The position numbers were made by a program, and so were the translations under genes. DNA of 64,000 bases. Origin: JAAFHB01 sp038236995 (GTDB lineage: Bacteria; Bacteroidota; Bacteroidia; Bacteroidales; Prolixibacteraceae). Position 1 is the first letter of the stretch; the number at the start of each line of letters is the position of its first letter. The stretch covers positions 23,742 through 87,741 of the forward strand of contig JBBRZE010000010.1 in assembly GCA_038236995.1 (NCBI GenBank), in the 5' to 3' direction. This document shows positions 19,347 to 28,679 of the stretch, one piece after another. The notes beneath the pieces were generated by a model. That model had not been told where the DNA came from. It did not search any database and worked only from the letters and a program-made list of their open reading frames with translations.

Positions 19347-20246
19347 TTAAACAACCATCCAATCAAGATGGTTTAAATTAAAATAAGACTCAGCTTTTAA
19401 GCAGTCTCGTGCAATTCCAAGGATATATCCTCCACCGCCTGATCCACAAAGTTTTAGATGAAAGTCACCTGTCTCAATTCCATGTTCAAAATGTTTCCTG
19501 ATATTTTGTGGTATCATTTTTTCGAAATGCGGAAGCTGAAATCCGGAATACCTCGCAATTAATTCGTCAAATGATCCAAAGTCTGACTTAAGAACAGCTT
19601 CAATAACCTGGTTAATGATTGGAATATATTCATTGTCAATACTTTTCTTAAATTCCGGTTGATTGTAATCTTCCATAAAATGATTCACCAACGCACCAGT
19701 ATTTCCTTTCGAATGCGTATTGGTCAGAAACAGCGTGTAATTTTTAAAAAATGGGGCGAGGTCGAAATCTGTGATAATTGACGACCTGCTATCCATCAGG
19801 ACTGGTTTTTTCAATAAAGATACGAGCGGATCGAAACCGGAACTTTTCCCATGAAAACAAGTTTCGATCGCTCCGAGTTCAGATTTTATTTCTTGATAAT
19901 CACTTTGACGTGTCTGAATCAAATACCGTTGATAAATGGCAGCTGTAAGAATCCCGGAACTTCCCAAACCAGAACCAACCGGCACCGATGAATCGAGGTA
20001 CAATCCCTGATTTATTTCATCTTCAAATAGTTGAAGATTAATAAAATTGAATTTTTCTGTATCACATTTTAAAAAGGCAAGCAGTTTTTTTAACTCACAA
20101 TTCGATTCTGTATCTGTTTTGGAATCTGTAATTGCCCCTGGTAGTCTGAATTGCCCGGAAAAGCGCGGATAAGGTATCGCGAGCGCCATCGAATTCAGGA
20201 TGATTCCATATTCTCCGAACAACAATATTTTTGCGGGAAAATTCAT
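19347..20246 (-). CDS. GHMP kinase, probable mevalonate kinase
   Basis: A 299-aa GHMP-superfamily kinase expected to phosphorylate (R)-mevalonate at O5. It begins MNFPAKILLFGEYGIILNSMALAIPYP, typical of mevalonate kinases. The ATP loop is PVGSGLGSSGILTAAIY (residues about 90-106). A KSSGFDPLVS segment provides the catalytic Asp region, and the C-terminal glycine motif is KLCGSGGGGYILG. The frame can start four codons earlier at a TTG, but the ATG at 20246 lies one base after the mvaD stop and is clearly right. Last gene of the array; context fixes the substrate more than the motifs do. Confidence 0.88.
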   Translation of the reverse strand: MNFPAKILLFGEYGIILNSMALAIPYPRFSGQFRLPGAITDSKTDTESNCELKKLLAFLKCDTEKFNFINLQLFEDEINQGLYLDSSVPVGSGLGSSGILTAAIYQRYLIQTRQSDYQEIKSELGAIETCFHGKSSGFDPLVSLLKKPVLMDSRSSIITDFDLAPFFKNYTLFLTNTHSKGNTGALVNHFMEDYNQPEFKKSIDNEYIPIINQVIEAVLKSDFGSFDELIARYSGFQLPHFEKMIPQNIRKHFEHGIETGDFHLKLCGSGGGGYILGIARDCLKAESYFNLNHLDWMVV

Positions 20247-20247
20247 G

Positions 20248-21315
20248 CTAAAAATCAATTTCAGAGGTGAGTAGTTCCGGTCCGCTACCTATTTTATCAT
20301 CAATCCATTGACCATCCTCGCAAAATTGGGCGAGTGTATTCTGAACAAATGGAAGAACCGAATCCCGCTGATCTTCAAAATAGATCAGGTGGACGTTTGG
20401 TCCGGCATCAATGGTGAAGAATAAATCAAGTCCCGTCACTTCCCGGAAGCTTTTAATTGCTTCGATAATATGCAAGGTATTTGGTTTTAGCAACAGACCT
20501 TCAGGTGATGAGGTCATCAGTAACGCATGCAACGAAAGTGCTTCATTTTCAGCAATTGTACCTATCAATTGGTAATTTTCGTTGCGAATGGCATTTATCA
20601 TCTTGTTCATATTGCTGTTCGCTTGCGAAATTCTCCCTTCGCGATATGAATGGTCATTCATTAGTTCATGTCCTGATGTACTGGAGACCGCTTTTTCTTT
20701 GGAACTAACAATCAGAATAATATCCCTCAACTGATGAAACCTGCTTCCCTTTGGAATTAGGTATGGGGTGGCATAATCATCGGATGAAGGGTCAATGAAC
20801 GGAATGTTGCCCCATGATACTATACCTCCGTAAACAGATCGGGATGCGCTTCCGGAACCAATTCTGGCAATAAAGGAAGCTCTTTGGAAAAAAATTTCTT
20901 TACTCAGCTTTTTTCTGTTTACTATTTCCTCCATACTTACCAGGCAAAGTGACAATGCACTCATCGATGAAGCAGAAGAGGCGATACCCGCAGAATGAGG
21001 GAAGGTATTGTCACTTTGAAATACAAGTTCAAAATCAGTGAGAAATGGCATTTTGGAAATCAGGTCATTAAGTACCCGTTCAGTTTTTTTTTCAAACTGA
21101 AGATGACGATTGCCATGAAAATAGTATTCAAAACTGATGTTTTTCTCTACCTTGAGTTTCCTTTTGAACGACAAAGTTGTGGTGGTTGATGTCTTTTCCA
21201 GCGTAATGCTCAGAGAACCGTTATCCGGTAGTTGATGAGCCCTTTTCCCCCAGTATTTAATTAGTGCGATATTCGAAGGGGCTCTCCAACTGATATTTGT
21301 AATGTCTTCGCTCAT
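20248..21315 (-). CDS. mvaD: diphosphomevalonate decarboxylase
   Basis: ATP-dependent decarboxylation of mevalonate 5-diphosphate to isopentenyl diphosphate; 355 aa. The N-terminus APSNIALIKYWGKRAHQLPDNGSLSITLE is diagnostic of the family. The ATP-binding loop is PHSAGIASSASSMSALSL, and the catalytic Asp lies in FTIDAGPNVHLIY. The stop is one base before the mevalonate kinase ATG, and the start is 6 bp after the GYDIA kinase stop, so translational coupling is likely. A true MDD, by motif, and not a phosphomevalonate decarboxylase of the archaeal type, so a phosphomevalonate kinase is required; the neighbouring GYDIA protein fits. Confidence 0.95.
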   Translation of the reverse strand: MSEDITNISWRAPSNIALIKYWGKRAHQLPDNGSLSITLEKTSTTTTLSFKRKLKVEKNISFEYYFHGNRHLQFEKKTERVLNDLISKMPFLTDFELVFQSDNTFPHSAGIASSASSMSALSLCLVSMEEIVNRKKLSKEIFFQRASFIARIGSGSASRSVYGGIVSWGNIPFIDPSSDDYATPYLIPKGSRFHQLRDIILIVSSKEKAVSSTSGHELMNDHSYREGRISQANSNMNKMINAIRNENYQLIGTIAENEALSLHALLMTSSPEGLLLKPNTLHIIEAIKSFREVTGLDLFFTIDAGPNVHLIYFEDQRDSVLPFVQNTLAQFCEDGQWIDDKIGSGPELLTSEIDF

Positions 21316-21321
21316 TTATTT

Positions 21322-22263
21322 TCAATTTTGTTTTTCGGAAAATACGATTTCACCATAACGAAAAATCGTATTTAAGTTCTTGTTTTTAAAATACTTGAAT
21401 ATGTTATCATCTGATTCAGATGAGGCAGCAAGCACAAAATCACCACCCCAGGCACCAAGTGATTTTACTGATCCGGAAAAATCACTGAAAAGCACTGTTT
21501 TTACCGGCTTTTGGTGGGTGATACCCGCGATTAATGCTTCATGTTCATTGATTTTCGATTGAAAATTTTCAAGATTGGTTGACTTTTCGATGTCCAGCGT
21601 CAGATTTGAGATGTTGATGATATCCTGTGAATTAATATTTGTCAGCTCTAACTTTCGGATGCTTTCTTTTGAGTTTTGCTTCTGATTCAGGTAAACAAAA
21701 TAGAGATGTTGGTGGAACGAAGGATAAAAGTTAGCTTTCCGGTATTGTGGTTGATTGTCTTTCATCTCATAAATAATTGGATTCGAAGATCTTGCGCAGG
21801 CAATATCATATCCTGATCCATTAAATATCTGAAAATTCAGTTTGAATGGATCACAATCGGCCCAGTAAGCAATATTCGAAATTAGCGAACTGCTTGAACC
21901 CATGCCCCAATTGGGATCGAAATCCATCACTGAGGTGATCCGATACTCATATTTTGGTTCCAAAAAATTAGGATTCAATGCTTTTGCAGCAGCCAAAATC
22001 TTACGAAGCGTATCCGAAAGGCCGGTCTGATTTGTATTCGCAATTCGGAAGTCGGGGAGGAGTAGTGTCGCGGTAAACCATAAATCATTATTTATCATCG
22101 ATTTCCATATTACGGAGGGAATTCCTTCATTTTCAACAACCGTCAGTTTTTGTCCAAATCGTAATGGAATAGCAAGTGAAAGCGCACCTTTAAGGACGAG
22201 GTACTCACCCGATATCATTAGTTTTGAGCGCGATTCGAACGATTTAATTTTCAGTGAGTTCAT
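21322..22263 (-). CDS. GYDIA-family GHMP kinase, candidate phosphomevalonate kinase
   Basis: A 313-aa GHMP kinase. The N-terminus is SRSKLMISGEYLVLKGALSLAIPL, the ATP loop is WGMGSSSSLISNIAYW (residues about 118-133), and the eponymous NGSGYDIACARS motif is present at about residues 148-159, with SLGAWGGDFVLAAS near the end. It overlaps the upstream HMG-CoA reductase gene by 4 bp (22260-22263) and precedes mvaD by 6 bp. Among the mevalonate enzymes coded here, only phosphomevalonate kinase is otherwise missing, so that is the best guess for its reaction. The family name is known to me; the activity is inferred. Confidence 0.85.
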   Translation of the reverse strand: MNSLKIKSFESRSKLMISGEYLVLKGALSLAIPLRFGQKLTVVENEGIPSVIWKSMINNDLWFTATLLLPDFRIANTNQTGLSDTLRKILAAAKALNPNFLEPKYEYRITSVMDFDPNWGMGSSSSLISNIAYWADCDPFKLNFQIFNGSGYDIACARSSNPIIYEMKDNQPQYRKANFYPSFHQHLYFVYLNQKQNSKESIRKLELTNINSQDIINISNLTLDIEKSTNLENFQSKINEHEALIAGITHQKPVKTVLFSDFSGSVKSLGAWGGDFVLAASSESDDNIFKYFKNKNLNTIFRYGEIVFSEKQN

Positions 22264-23567
22264 ATTTCCGCCCTGATTTTCTGAATAAATGCTTCGACGG
22301 TGGCGTATGAAACTGCCTTTTTGGAAAAATGACTGCGGGATTTCTCTGATTCCAAAGGATTTGCGGATAATTGGTTTAGTATGTTTGAAAGATGCATTTT
22401 CATATGCCCAGCCTGTATTCCTGTCGTTATCAGCGATGCAATTGCAGCAAAGTTGCTGGCAAGTCCGGAAGCGGCGGCAATCATCATTAATTTTCGGGCA
22501 TCCGGATATTTTAGAACAGCGAGCGAATTTTTCACGAAAGGATGAATTCCGGTAATTCCGCCAACAGTTCCGATCGCCAATGGTAGCTCCAACTCATATG
22601 TAAACGTTTTATCTGTAAGCCTTAAAGTGGTTAATCCTCTGTATTTTCCGGTTCTCGAAGCATAAGCATGAACAGACGCAGAGGTTGCTCTCCAGTCGTT
22701 ACCCGTGGCCAAAAGTACGGCATCTATTCCGTTGAAAATCCCTTTATTGTGGGTCACAGCTCTCGAAATATCAAGGTTGGCAATATCAACTGATTGTTTA
22801 AACTTCGTTGCGAAAGCATTATATGAAAGCTCTTTGTTCCACCCTTCCAATTTCTCGACAGGACATTCCAGCCAGCAGCGAACAATGCAGTCGGGTGTAT
22901 AATTGGAGAGGATTGCCATGATTATTTCAACATTGTATTCACTGGTATTTAATTCATTGATATTCTGCAATTCTGATGAGATCTTCTCAAGGCAGGTATT
23001 GATAAAATTCGCTCCCATCGCATCGGCCGTTTCGAATGAAACATCTACCTGGTAATAATCAGGTAGTTCTTCTGTTTTATCAATGAGCTGAATAGCTGTA
23101 ATACCACCGCCCCTTTGTCGCATTTTTTCGGTCAGGACATGTGTTGAAGCGAATAATTTTTCTCTGATTACCGGGAATAACTCCTTAATTAATTGCTGTT
23201 TGCCGTTCCACATAAAATGAACCTGCCCCTTTTTGGTCATACCCGGTACTGTTGCCTTAAATCCGCCACGTTCGGCCCAGAATTTGGCAGCTTTCGATGC
23301 TGCGGCTATCACAGAACACTCTTCTGTTACAAACGGTACAATGAATGTTTCATCATTAATGACCATATTCGTGACTACTCCCATCGGAATCGGGAAATTT
23401 CCAATGTAATTTTCGATCATTTCGCTGTAAACCCGCTGTTGATTCTCATCAGGTGCACCATAATCATCAAATCCCTGAGCTTCAGAGTTGGTTAAAAGCG
23501 AATTTTTAACGATGTAGTTGATCCTTTGTTCACGGTTCAATTTTGAAAATCCGGAAAATAGGGCCAT
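22260..23567 (-). CDS. mvaA: hydroxymethylglutaryl-CoA reductase, class II
   Basis: A 435-aa enzyme converting HMG-CoA to mevalonate (or the reverse in mevalonate degraders). Class II length and motifs are present: PFVTEECSVIAAASKAAKFW (catalytic Glu), THNKGIFNGIDAVLLATGNDWRA (catalytic Lys and nearby Asp region), and AGHMKMHLSNIL near the end (catalytic His). The start at 23567 gives MALFSGFSKLNREQRINYIV, as in class II homologues. Gaps are 37 bp to the upstream fni gene and a 4-bp overlap with the downstream GYDIA kinase. The neighbours that use mevalonate show the biosynthetic direction here. Confidence 0.95.
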   Translation of the reverse strand: MALFSGFSKLNREQRINYIVKNSLLTNSEAQGFDDYGAPDENQQRVYSEMIENYIGNFPIPMGVVTNMVINDETFIVPFVTEECSVIAAASKAAKFWAERGGFKATVPGMTKKGQVHFMWNGKQQLIKELFPVIREKLFASTHVLTEKMRQRGGGITAIQLIDKTEELPDYYQVDVSFETADAMGANFINTCLEKISSELQNINELNTSEYNVEIIMAILSNYTPDCIVRCWLECPVEKLEGWNKELSYNAFATKFKQSVDIANLDISRAVTHNKGIFNGIDAVLLATGNDWRATSASVHAYASRTGKYRGLTTLRLTDKTFTYELELPLAIGTVGGITGIHPFVKNSLAVLKYPDARKLMMIAAASGLASNFAAIASLITTGIQAGHMKMHLSNILNQLSANPLESEKSRSHFSKKAVSYATVEAFIQKIRAEI

Positions 23568-23604
23568 ATATCTTATCTTAAGTATTTTAATTGAATGAAT
23601 TGCT

Positions 23605-24660
23605 TTACCGCCTTGGAGCTTTTAAAGTGAGAAAGCTTTTAGCCATCCGGTAACCTTCGATTTGGGCGGTGACGAATTGCTGTAAATCAGAATATTCACC
23701 CTGGCTATATTTTAGAAAAGCTGAAGCTTGCGCATAAATGGCTGGCAGAATTGACTTTTCAGTGAGATAAAAGCCGTCAAGGTAGTTTTTGATTCCGCCA
23801 GATATAATAAGTTGATTGCATACAAATTTTTCACCATCAAGGACCATTTCATTGATCAAATTAACCATTTCTTCAGCTGTAACACCTATATTTACAAACG
23901 GTTGGTACAGTTCTTTCCTGCGAATCAAAGTACGATGCATTTCGACTTTCGAGAAATTAGTACCTCCAAAGGCCCCGAATTCAATAGCTGCAAGCGGGAG
24001 TTGAAGTAATCGCCGGATGCTCTGAGGACCAAACCCCTGGCCAACTTCCTTGACAATTAATTGAAAATCAATTTTCTCTAAAAGCTTTTCAATAGTTTCG
24101 ACCGGGGGATGGTGAATAATATTTCCTTCGGGCTGAACCCATTCCTGAAGTGGATTGACATGGATAATCAGTCCATCTGCTCTTAAATGTTCAACCAAAC
24201 GCCTGATTTTATCAGTTTCATTTTTCTCGAGTATCTCCTCTATTTGGGCAATTCCCAAATTTGCAAAGAGGGGAAAATCATCACCAATAATCGCACGGAC
24301 ATCGAAATCGTTGAAATAGGTATCCTCGTCCAACAGCGTTCTACAGGAACCTAATCCCATACCCATTCCAAATTCTTTGCATGCCATCGCAAGATTACGG
24401 TTGATGGTTCCCGATAACTGATGGCCACCGGTCATGCTTGAAACCCACATCGGAACGTTCAATTTTTTGTTGGCAAATGTGATTTGTTTTGCAGGGTTTA
24501 CAGGAAATCCCGAAATCATCGGTTCATAATAAAACCGGTTATCCGATTCATTTACCAATGTTTGCGATTGAAGCGCCAGGTTAATATGATCAGATTTTCG
24601 TCCTGAATTATCAGGAATCGCCTGATTCTCACTTTTTTCTGCCTGATAAGATATTTCCAT
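23605..24660 (-). CDS. fni: type 2 isopentenyl-diphosphate delta-isomerase
   Basis: FMN- and NADPH-dependent interconversion of IPP and DMAPP; 351 aa. Visible motifs are RKSDHINLAL at the N-terminus, VPMWVSSMTGG, GMGLGSCRTLL, FANLGIAQ, LIIHVNPLQEWVQPEGN (the typical HxNxxQE-type substrate motif), IVKEVGQGFG and IEFGAFGGTNFS (FMN phosphate site). Unusually it lies between the acyl-CoA dehydrogenase and HMG-CoA reductase genes, physically joining the two halves of the array (18-bp and 37-bp gaps). Confidence 0.95.
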   Translation of the reverse strand: MEISYQAEKSENQAIPDNSGRKSDHINLALQSQTLVNESDNRFYYEPMISGFPVNPAKQITFANKKLNVPMWVSSMTGGHQLSGTINRNLAMACKEFGMGMGLGSCRTLLDEDTYFNDFDVRAIIGDDFPLFANLGIAQIEEILEKNETDKIRRLVEHLRADGLIIHVNPLQEWVQPEGNIIHHPPVETIEKLLEKIDFQLIVKEVGQGFGPQSIRRLLQLPLAAIEFGAFGGTNFSKVEMHRTLIRRKELYQPFVNIGVTAEEMVNLINEMVLDGEKFVCNQLIISGGIKNYLDGFYLTEKSILPAIYAQASAFLKYSQGEYSDLQQFVTAQIEGYRMAKSFLTLKAPRR

Positions 24661-24678
24661 GATAATTAAGAAATTAAG

Positions 24679-25821
24679 CTATAAAATATGGCGCGAAATG
24701 ACCATTTTAAGTATCTCGGACGTCCCTTCGCCGATCTGGAGTAGCCGTTGATCGCGGTAAAATCTTTCTATGTGATTCTCCCTTAGAAGTCCGTAAGCTC
24801 CGTGTACCTGCAGTGACTCATCTGCCACTTCGCGGGCAATTTCGGAGCAATAGAGTTTTGATATAGCCGCCTGTCTTGCAAATGGTAAACCGGCATCTTT
24901 CAACCTGCAGGCATGATAAAGCGTATTACGGGCAAGTTCTATTTTGACTGCCATTTCTGCAAGTTTGAAAGATATTGCCTGAAACTCCGACAATGATTTG
25001 CCAAATTGTTTCCGTTTTTTAGAATAATCAACCGCCATCTCAAATGCACCCTGGGCGAGCCCAAGCCCTATCGCTGCAATCGAAAGTCTTCCGCCATCGA
25101 GGGTCGAAAGCATAATTTTCATCCCGTCACCACGATTGCCAAGCAGGTTCGATTCAGGAACGGAGCAATTTTCAAACCGAAGTTCTCCGTTGTCAACAGC
25201 GCGCCACATCAGTTTTCCTTTGATCGGAATTGTGAAGTAGCCTGGCGTACTCCGATCAACCAGTATTGCCGATAATTCTTTTTTACCATTTTTCTCATCG
25301 GTAATTGCCTGTAACGTTATTCCGGAGGCGATAGAAGAGGAGCTATTGGTTATGAACATTTTAGAGCCATTGATCAACCACTGTCCATCGGCCAGTACAG
25401 CTTCAGTCTCAACTCCTTTGGCATCAGAACCTGCATTTTTTTCAGTCAGACCAAATGCCCAAAGTCTATCTCCTGTGCACAATTCCGGAAGGTAATTCAC
25501 ACGCTGTTCTTCTGTTCCATATGTATAAATAGGAGTGATTCCCAATGAGTTGTGAGCAGCAACAGTAGCTGCCGGTGAACTATCAACACGCGCAATCTCC
25601 TCCACGGCAATGATATACGAGAGATAATCCAGACCTTGTCCTCCATATTCTTTCGGCAGCGTTATTCCGAATAGTCCTTCTCTCCCCATTTGCCGAGCCA
25701 ATTCTACCGGAAACTCCTCCTTTTCATCCTGCATTATTGCCAGGGGTTTGATCACACTTTCAGAAAACTCCCTGATTTTTTTTCTGTATTCAATATAGCG
25801 ATCATCCAATAGTTCATTCAT
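24679..25821 (-). CDS. acyl-CoA dehydrogenase, isovaleryl-CoA-type by context
   Basis: A 380-aa FAD enzyme that should oxidise a short or branched acyl-CoA; isovaleryl-CoA to 3-methylcrotonyl-CoA is expected from the neighbours. FAD and substrate motifs are FGLTEKNAGSDAKG and MFITNSSSS, then RKQFGKSLSEFQAISFKLAEM, VHGAYGLLRENHIERFYRD and QIGEGTSEI. Residue 365 in that last motif is the Glu used as catalytic base in SCAD/MCAD enzymes. Known isovaleryl-CoA dehydrogenases have Ala there and instead use a Glu in an L-E-R-L motif; the corresponding site here (about residue 240, LDGGRL) is Gly. The enzyme is therefore SCAD-like in catalysis and its substrate is not proven. It overlaps the carboxylase alpha gene by 4 bp. 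Confidence 0.88.
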   Translation of the reverse strand: MNELLDDRYIEYRKKIREFSESVIKPLAIMQDEKEEFPVELARQMGREGLFGITLPKEYGGQGLDYLSYIIAVEEIARVDSSPAATVAAHNSLGITPIYTYGTEEQRVNYLPELCTGDRLWAFGLTEKNAGSDAKGVETEAVLADGQWLINGSKMFITNSSSSIASGITLQAITDEKNGKKELSAILVDRSTPGYFTIPIKGKLMWRAVDNGELRFENCSVPESNLLGNRGDGMKIMLSTLDGGRLSIAAIGLGLAQGAFEMAVDYSKKRKQFGKSLSEFQAISFKLAEMAVKIELARNTLYHACRLKDAGLPFARQAAISKLYCSEIAREVADESLQVHGAYGLLRENHIERFYRDQRLLQIGEGTSEILKMVISRHIL

Positions 25822-27818
25822 AGTTTATCCTCCAAATATATGAGGGGCATCTGGTCCGTAACCTGTGCTCCCACATTAACAACAATTTTTTTCACTTTAG
25901 CGTCTCTAGGCGAGAGAATCCTGTTTTCTGATTTCATCGCTTCAATTATCATCATTAGGTCACCTTTTTTTATAATTTGATTTTTTTCAACGTTTATTTC
26001 CAATACTTTACCATGCAACGGGGACTTGATCTCACCAGTTTCAATGTTTGATGTGTTACCTGAATTGACAATGGTTTCAGGGTAACTTTTTAATAGCCCG
26101 GGAAACGAAATCCGATATTGACTATTCTCGCAACTAATCCATATATTTTGAAGATCAGTAACGTAGGATAAATGCTTTGTATTTTCATCAATCTTAATGC
26201 TGATTCGGCCTTTTGAATCGCTGATTATTTTGAAGCAGTACACCGTTTCATTCAAAACGAATGCAGACTTAGTTTTGTTTCTGAGACTTAATCCGATATT
26301 CACTAATTTATCATCAATCTTAAACAGGATCGCAGGATCCGTGATTCGCCAATATCCAATGTAATTCCATGGATCAGAAACATCGGGATGATCGTTCCTC
26401 TGGTATTTATTTTCGATAGAAAGGGCGATCAAATAAGGCAGATGAATGGGAATTAATTGATTTATATAATTGTTAATTAATAATTTATGATTGTCATTAC
26501 AGAATTCAACTGTAATGTTGTTTTGCTTGTAATCAGGATGAGCAAGAATTGCTTCCAGGTACTTTGTATTTGTTTCAGGACCAAGTATATCGATGCTTTT
26601 TATTTCGGTCCTGAGCAGTTTTATTGCACTTTCCCGATCCTTTTCCTTGGCAATCACCTTTATTAATAGCGGATCGAATTGATTCATTACTTGTTGTTTG
26701 CCGTTAATATCGGTCTCAATTCGCAGATTTGGATGTTCCGGAAGATTAGCAGAAAGCACCGGAATAGAAGATGCCACGAAATTTTGCGAAGGATCTTCAG
26801 CATAAATTCTTAATTCGATGGCATGTCCGGTTACGGTTACCTCTTCTTGTGAAACAGAAAGCGGAAATCCTGAAGCAATCCGTATTTGCTCACTTACTAT
26901 GTCAATTCCTGTTATTTCCTCGGTAACAGCATGTTCAACCTGAATCCGTGGATTCATTTCCATAAAGAAATAGCTTCCAGCACTATCAACAAGAAATTCA
27001 ACGGTACCAGCCCCTGAATAATTGACTGCTTTTCCGATTTTTAAGGCAGCATCCAGAATTTCAGTACGCAATTGGGTGGATAAAAAGATAGCCGGGGCTT
27101 CTTCAATGATTTTTTGATGATTGCGCTGAACGGAGCATTCTCGCTCGTATAAATGGATGATATTATTAAAGATATCTCCTATTATCTGAACTTCAACATG
27201 ACGTGCGTTTTGAATGTATTGTTCGATAAATAGCTCTCCGTTTCCAAAATAATTCAAAGCTGTGCGCGCTGATTTTTCAACTTGACTTTTAAGTTCCTCA
27301 TGGTTATAGACCAATTCCATCCCTTTTCCGCCGCCACCGAATGAAGCTTTAATCAAAGCGGGAAATTGCAATTGATCTTCAGAACGATCAGAAGTTGGGA
27401 GATCAATAGTCTGGCTAAAAATGACAGGAATTCCAAGGCTTGCTACCAATGACTTAGCGGCTGGTTTGTTACCCATTAATCTCAATACTTCCGAACTGGG
27501 CCCAATAAAAATAATTTGATGCGCTTCGCATGCTTTTGCAAACGCCGGATTTTCGGAGAGAAACCCATATCCCGGGTGTATGGCTTGTGAACCTGTTGAA
27601 ACAGCAATAGCTATGATCTTTTCAATATTCAAAAAGGTTGTACTTAGATCGCCGTCTCCAAGACTTACCGACTCGTCGGCCAGTTTCACGTAATCAGCTT
27701 CTTTTTCGGACTCTGTGTAAATAGCGACGGTCCTGATCGACAATTTCTTTGCCGAACGGATTACTCTTAAGGCTATTTCACCTCTATTCGCTATTAATAT
27801 TTTATCCAAAAATACCAT
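25818..27818 (-). CDS. methylcrotonyl-CoA carboxylase alpha subunit (biotin carboxylase-biotin carrier)
   Basis: A 666-aa biotin-dependent carboxylase subunit. The N-terminal biotin carboxylase domain (about 1-450) shows ANRGEIALRVIRSAKKL, IHPGYGFLSENPAFA, the ATP-grasp loop SFGGGGKGMEL, RECSVQRNHQKIIEEAPA and FMEMNPRIQVEHAVTE. A middle linker (about 450-580) is poorly conserved. The C-terminal biotinyl domain contains IKSPLHGKVLEI and IIEAMKSEN, with the biotin-accepting Lys at residue 629 (the residue after Lys is Ser in place of the usual Met). It pairs with the MCC-type beta subunit at 28680 with a hydratase gene in between. Acetyl- or propionyl-CoA carboxylase is possible from this sequence alone, but the beta subunit argues for methylcrotonyl-CoA. 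Confidence 0.92.
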   Translation of the reverse strand: MVFLDKILIANRGEIALRVIRSAKKLSIRTVAIYTESEKEADYVKLADESVSLGDGDLSTTFLNIEKIIAIAVSTGSQAIHPGYGFLSENPAFAKACEAHQIIFIGPSSEVLRLMGNKPAAKSLVASLGIPVIFSQTIDLPTSDRSEDQLQFPALIKASFGGGGKGMELVYNHEELKSQVEKSARTALNYFGNGELFIEQYIQNARHVEVQIIGDIFNNIIHLYERECSVQRNHQKIIEEAPAIFLSTQLRTEILDAALKIGKAVNYSGAGTVEFLVDSAGSYFFMEMNPRIQVEHAVTEEITGIDIVSEQIRIASGFPLSVSQEEVTVTGHAIELRIYAEDPSQNFVASSIPVLSANLPEHPNLRIETDINGKQQVMNQFDPLLIKVIAKEKDRESAIKLLRTEIKSIDILGPETNTKYLEAILAHPDYKQNNITVEFCNDNHKLLINNYINQLIPIHLPYLIALSIENKYQRNDHPDVSDPWNYIGYWRITDPAILFKIDDKLVNIGLSLRNKTKSAFVLNETVYCFKIISDSKGRISIKIDENTKHLSYVTDLQNIWISCENSQYRISFPGLLKSYPETIVNSGNTSNIETGEIKSPLHGKVLEINVEKNQIIKKGDLMMIIEAMKSENRILSPRDAKVKKIVVNVGAQVTDQMPLIYLEDKL

Positions 27819-27874
27819 TATTCTATTGATTAATAATATATTATGATTTTAGTGGTTGATTGCAGATCTTTTGA

Positions 27875-28657
27875 TTACCATCTTGGATTTCTTTTCTCAA
27901 GAAAGGCTGAAAAACCTTCCTGTGCTTCGGGTGATACCCTGATCCGTGCCAGTAATTCAGGGATTTGCAGCATCTCCAGGGACATCGATTGATCGGTTAG
28001 GCTATTAATTAATCTTTTCGATTCGATCAATGCCAATCTGCCATTCGCCAGAATCTCCGAAACTATCGAAGTCAAATACAATTCCATGAATTCTGAAGAT
28101 GGAAATGATTTATTAAGCAAGCCATATTTTACAGCATCCTTGCCATTGAAACTCATTGCAGAAAAGATAAGTGCTTTCAGATCGGAAGCATGTACTTTTT
28201 TGAGCAAATAAGGGGTAATAGACGCAGCTGCCATTCCAATACGTGTTTCGCTTAGCGAAAACTTTGCGTTGTCAATACAGTACGCAAGATCGCAAGCAGC
28301 AACGATACCGTTACCGCCACCAAAAACATTGCCATGAACGACTGCAATTACGATTTTACTGCTGTCGTGGATCACTTTGAACAGGTTAGAAAGCGCTTTG
28401 CTCTCTTTTAAATTTTCCTCATCAGTGAGGCTAAAGGCCCTTTTCATCCAGTTCAGATCTGCACCCGAACAAAAAGATTTTCCTTGTCCCTTAATTAGGA
28501 CAAGTCTTATTTCGCTGTTTTCCTCAATGTCTCCGAAAAAAGCGGACAATTCCCGAATCATAATGTCATCCAAGGCATTATGAACATCGGGTCGTGCAAG
28601 CCAAAGTGTTGCAACCTGCCCGTTCAATTCTGTTGCTATTGTACTGAAATCTTTCAC
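27875..28657 (-). CDS. enoyl-CoA hydratase family, probable methylglutaconyl-CoA hydratase
   Basis: A 260-aa crotonase-fold protein expected to hydrate 3-methylglutaconyl-CoA to HMG-CoA. Crotonase features are VATLWLARPDVHNALDD, KGQGKSFCSGADLNWMKRAFSL (CoA-binding and first oxyanion-hole part), VVHGNVFGGGNGIVAACDLAYC (second oxyanion part) and FSLSETRIGMAAASITPYLL. The DLNWMK motif and the T-R-I-G-M-x-x-A-x-I-x-P-Y segment are typical of LiuC/AUH-like hydratases as I recall them. It lies between the two methylcrotonyl-CoA carboxylase subunit genes, the layout of many liu operons. No HMG-CoA lyase gene accompanies it. Confidence 0.9.
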   Translation of the reverse strand: MKDFSTIATELNGQVATLWLARPDVHNALDDIMIRELSAFFGDIEENSEIRLVLIKGQGKSFCSGADLNWMKRAFSLTDEENLKESKALSNLFKVIHDSSKIVIAVVHGNVFGGGNGIVAACDLAYCIDNAKFSLSETRIGMAAASITPYLLKKVHASDLKALIFSAMSFNGKDAVKYGLLNKSFPSSEFMELYLTSIVSEILANGRLALIESKRLINSLTDQSMSLEMLQIPELLARIRVSPEAQEGFSAFLEKRNPRW

Positions 28658-28679
28658 TATAAATTAGTTTAGGATATAT

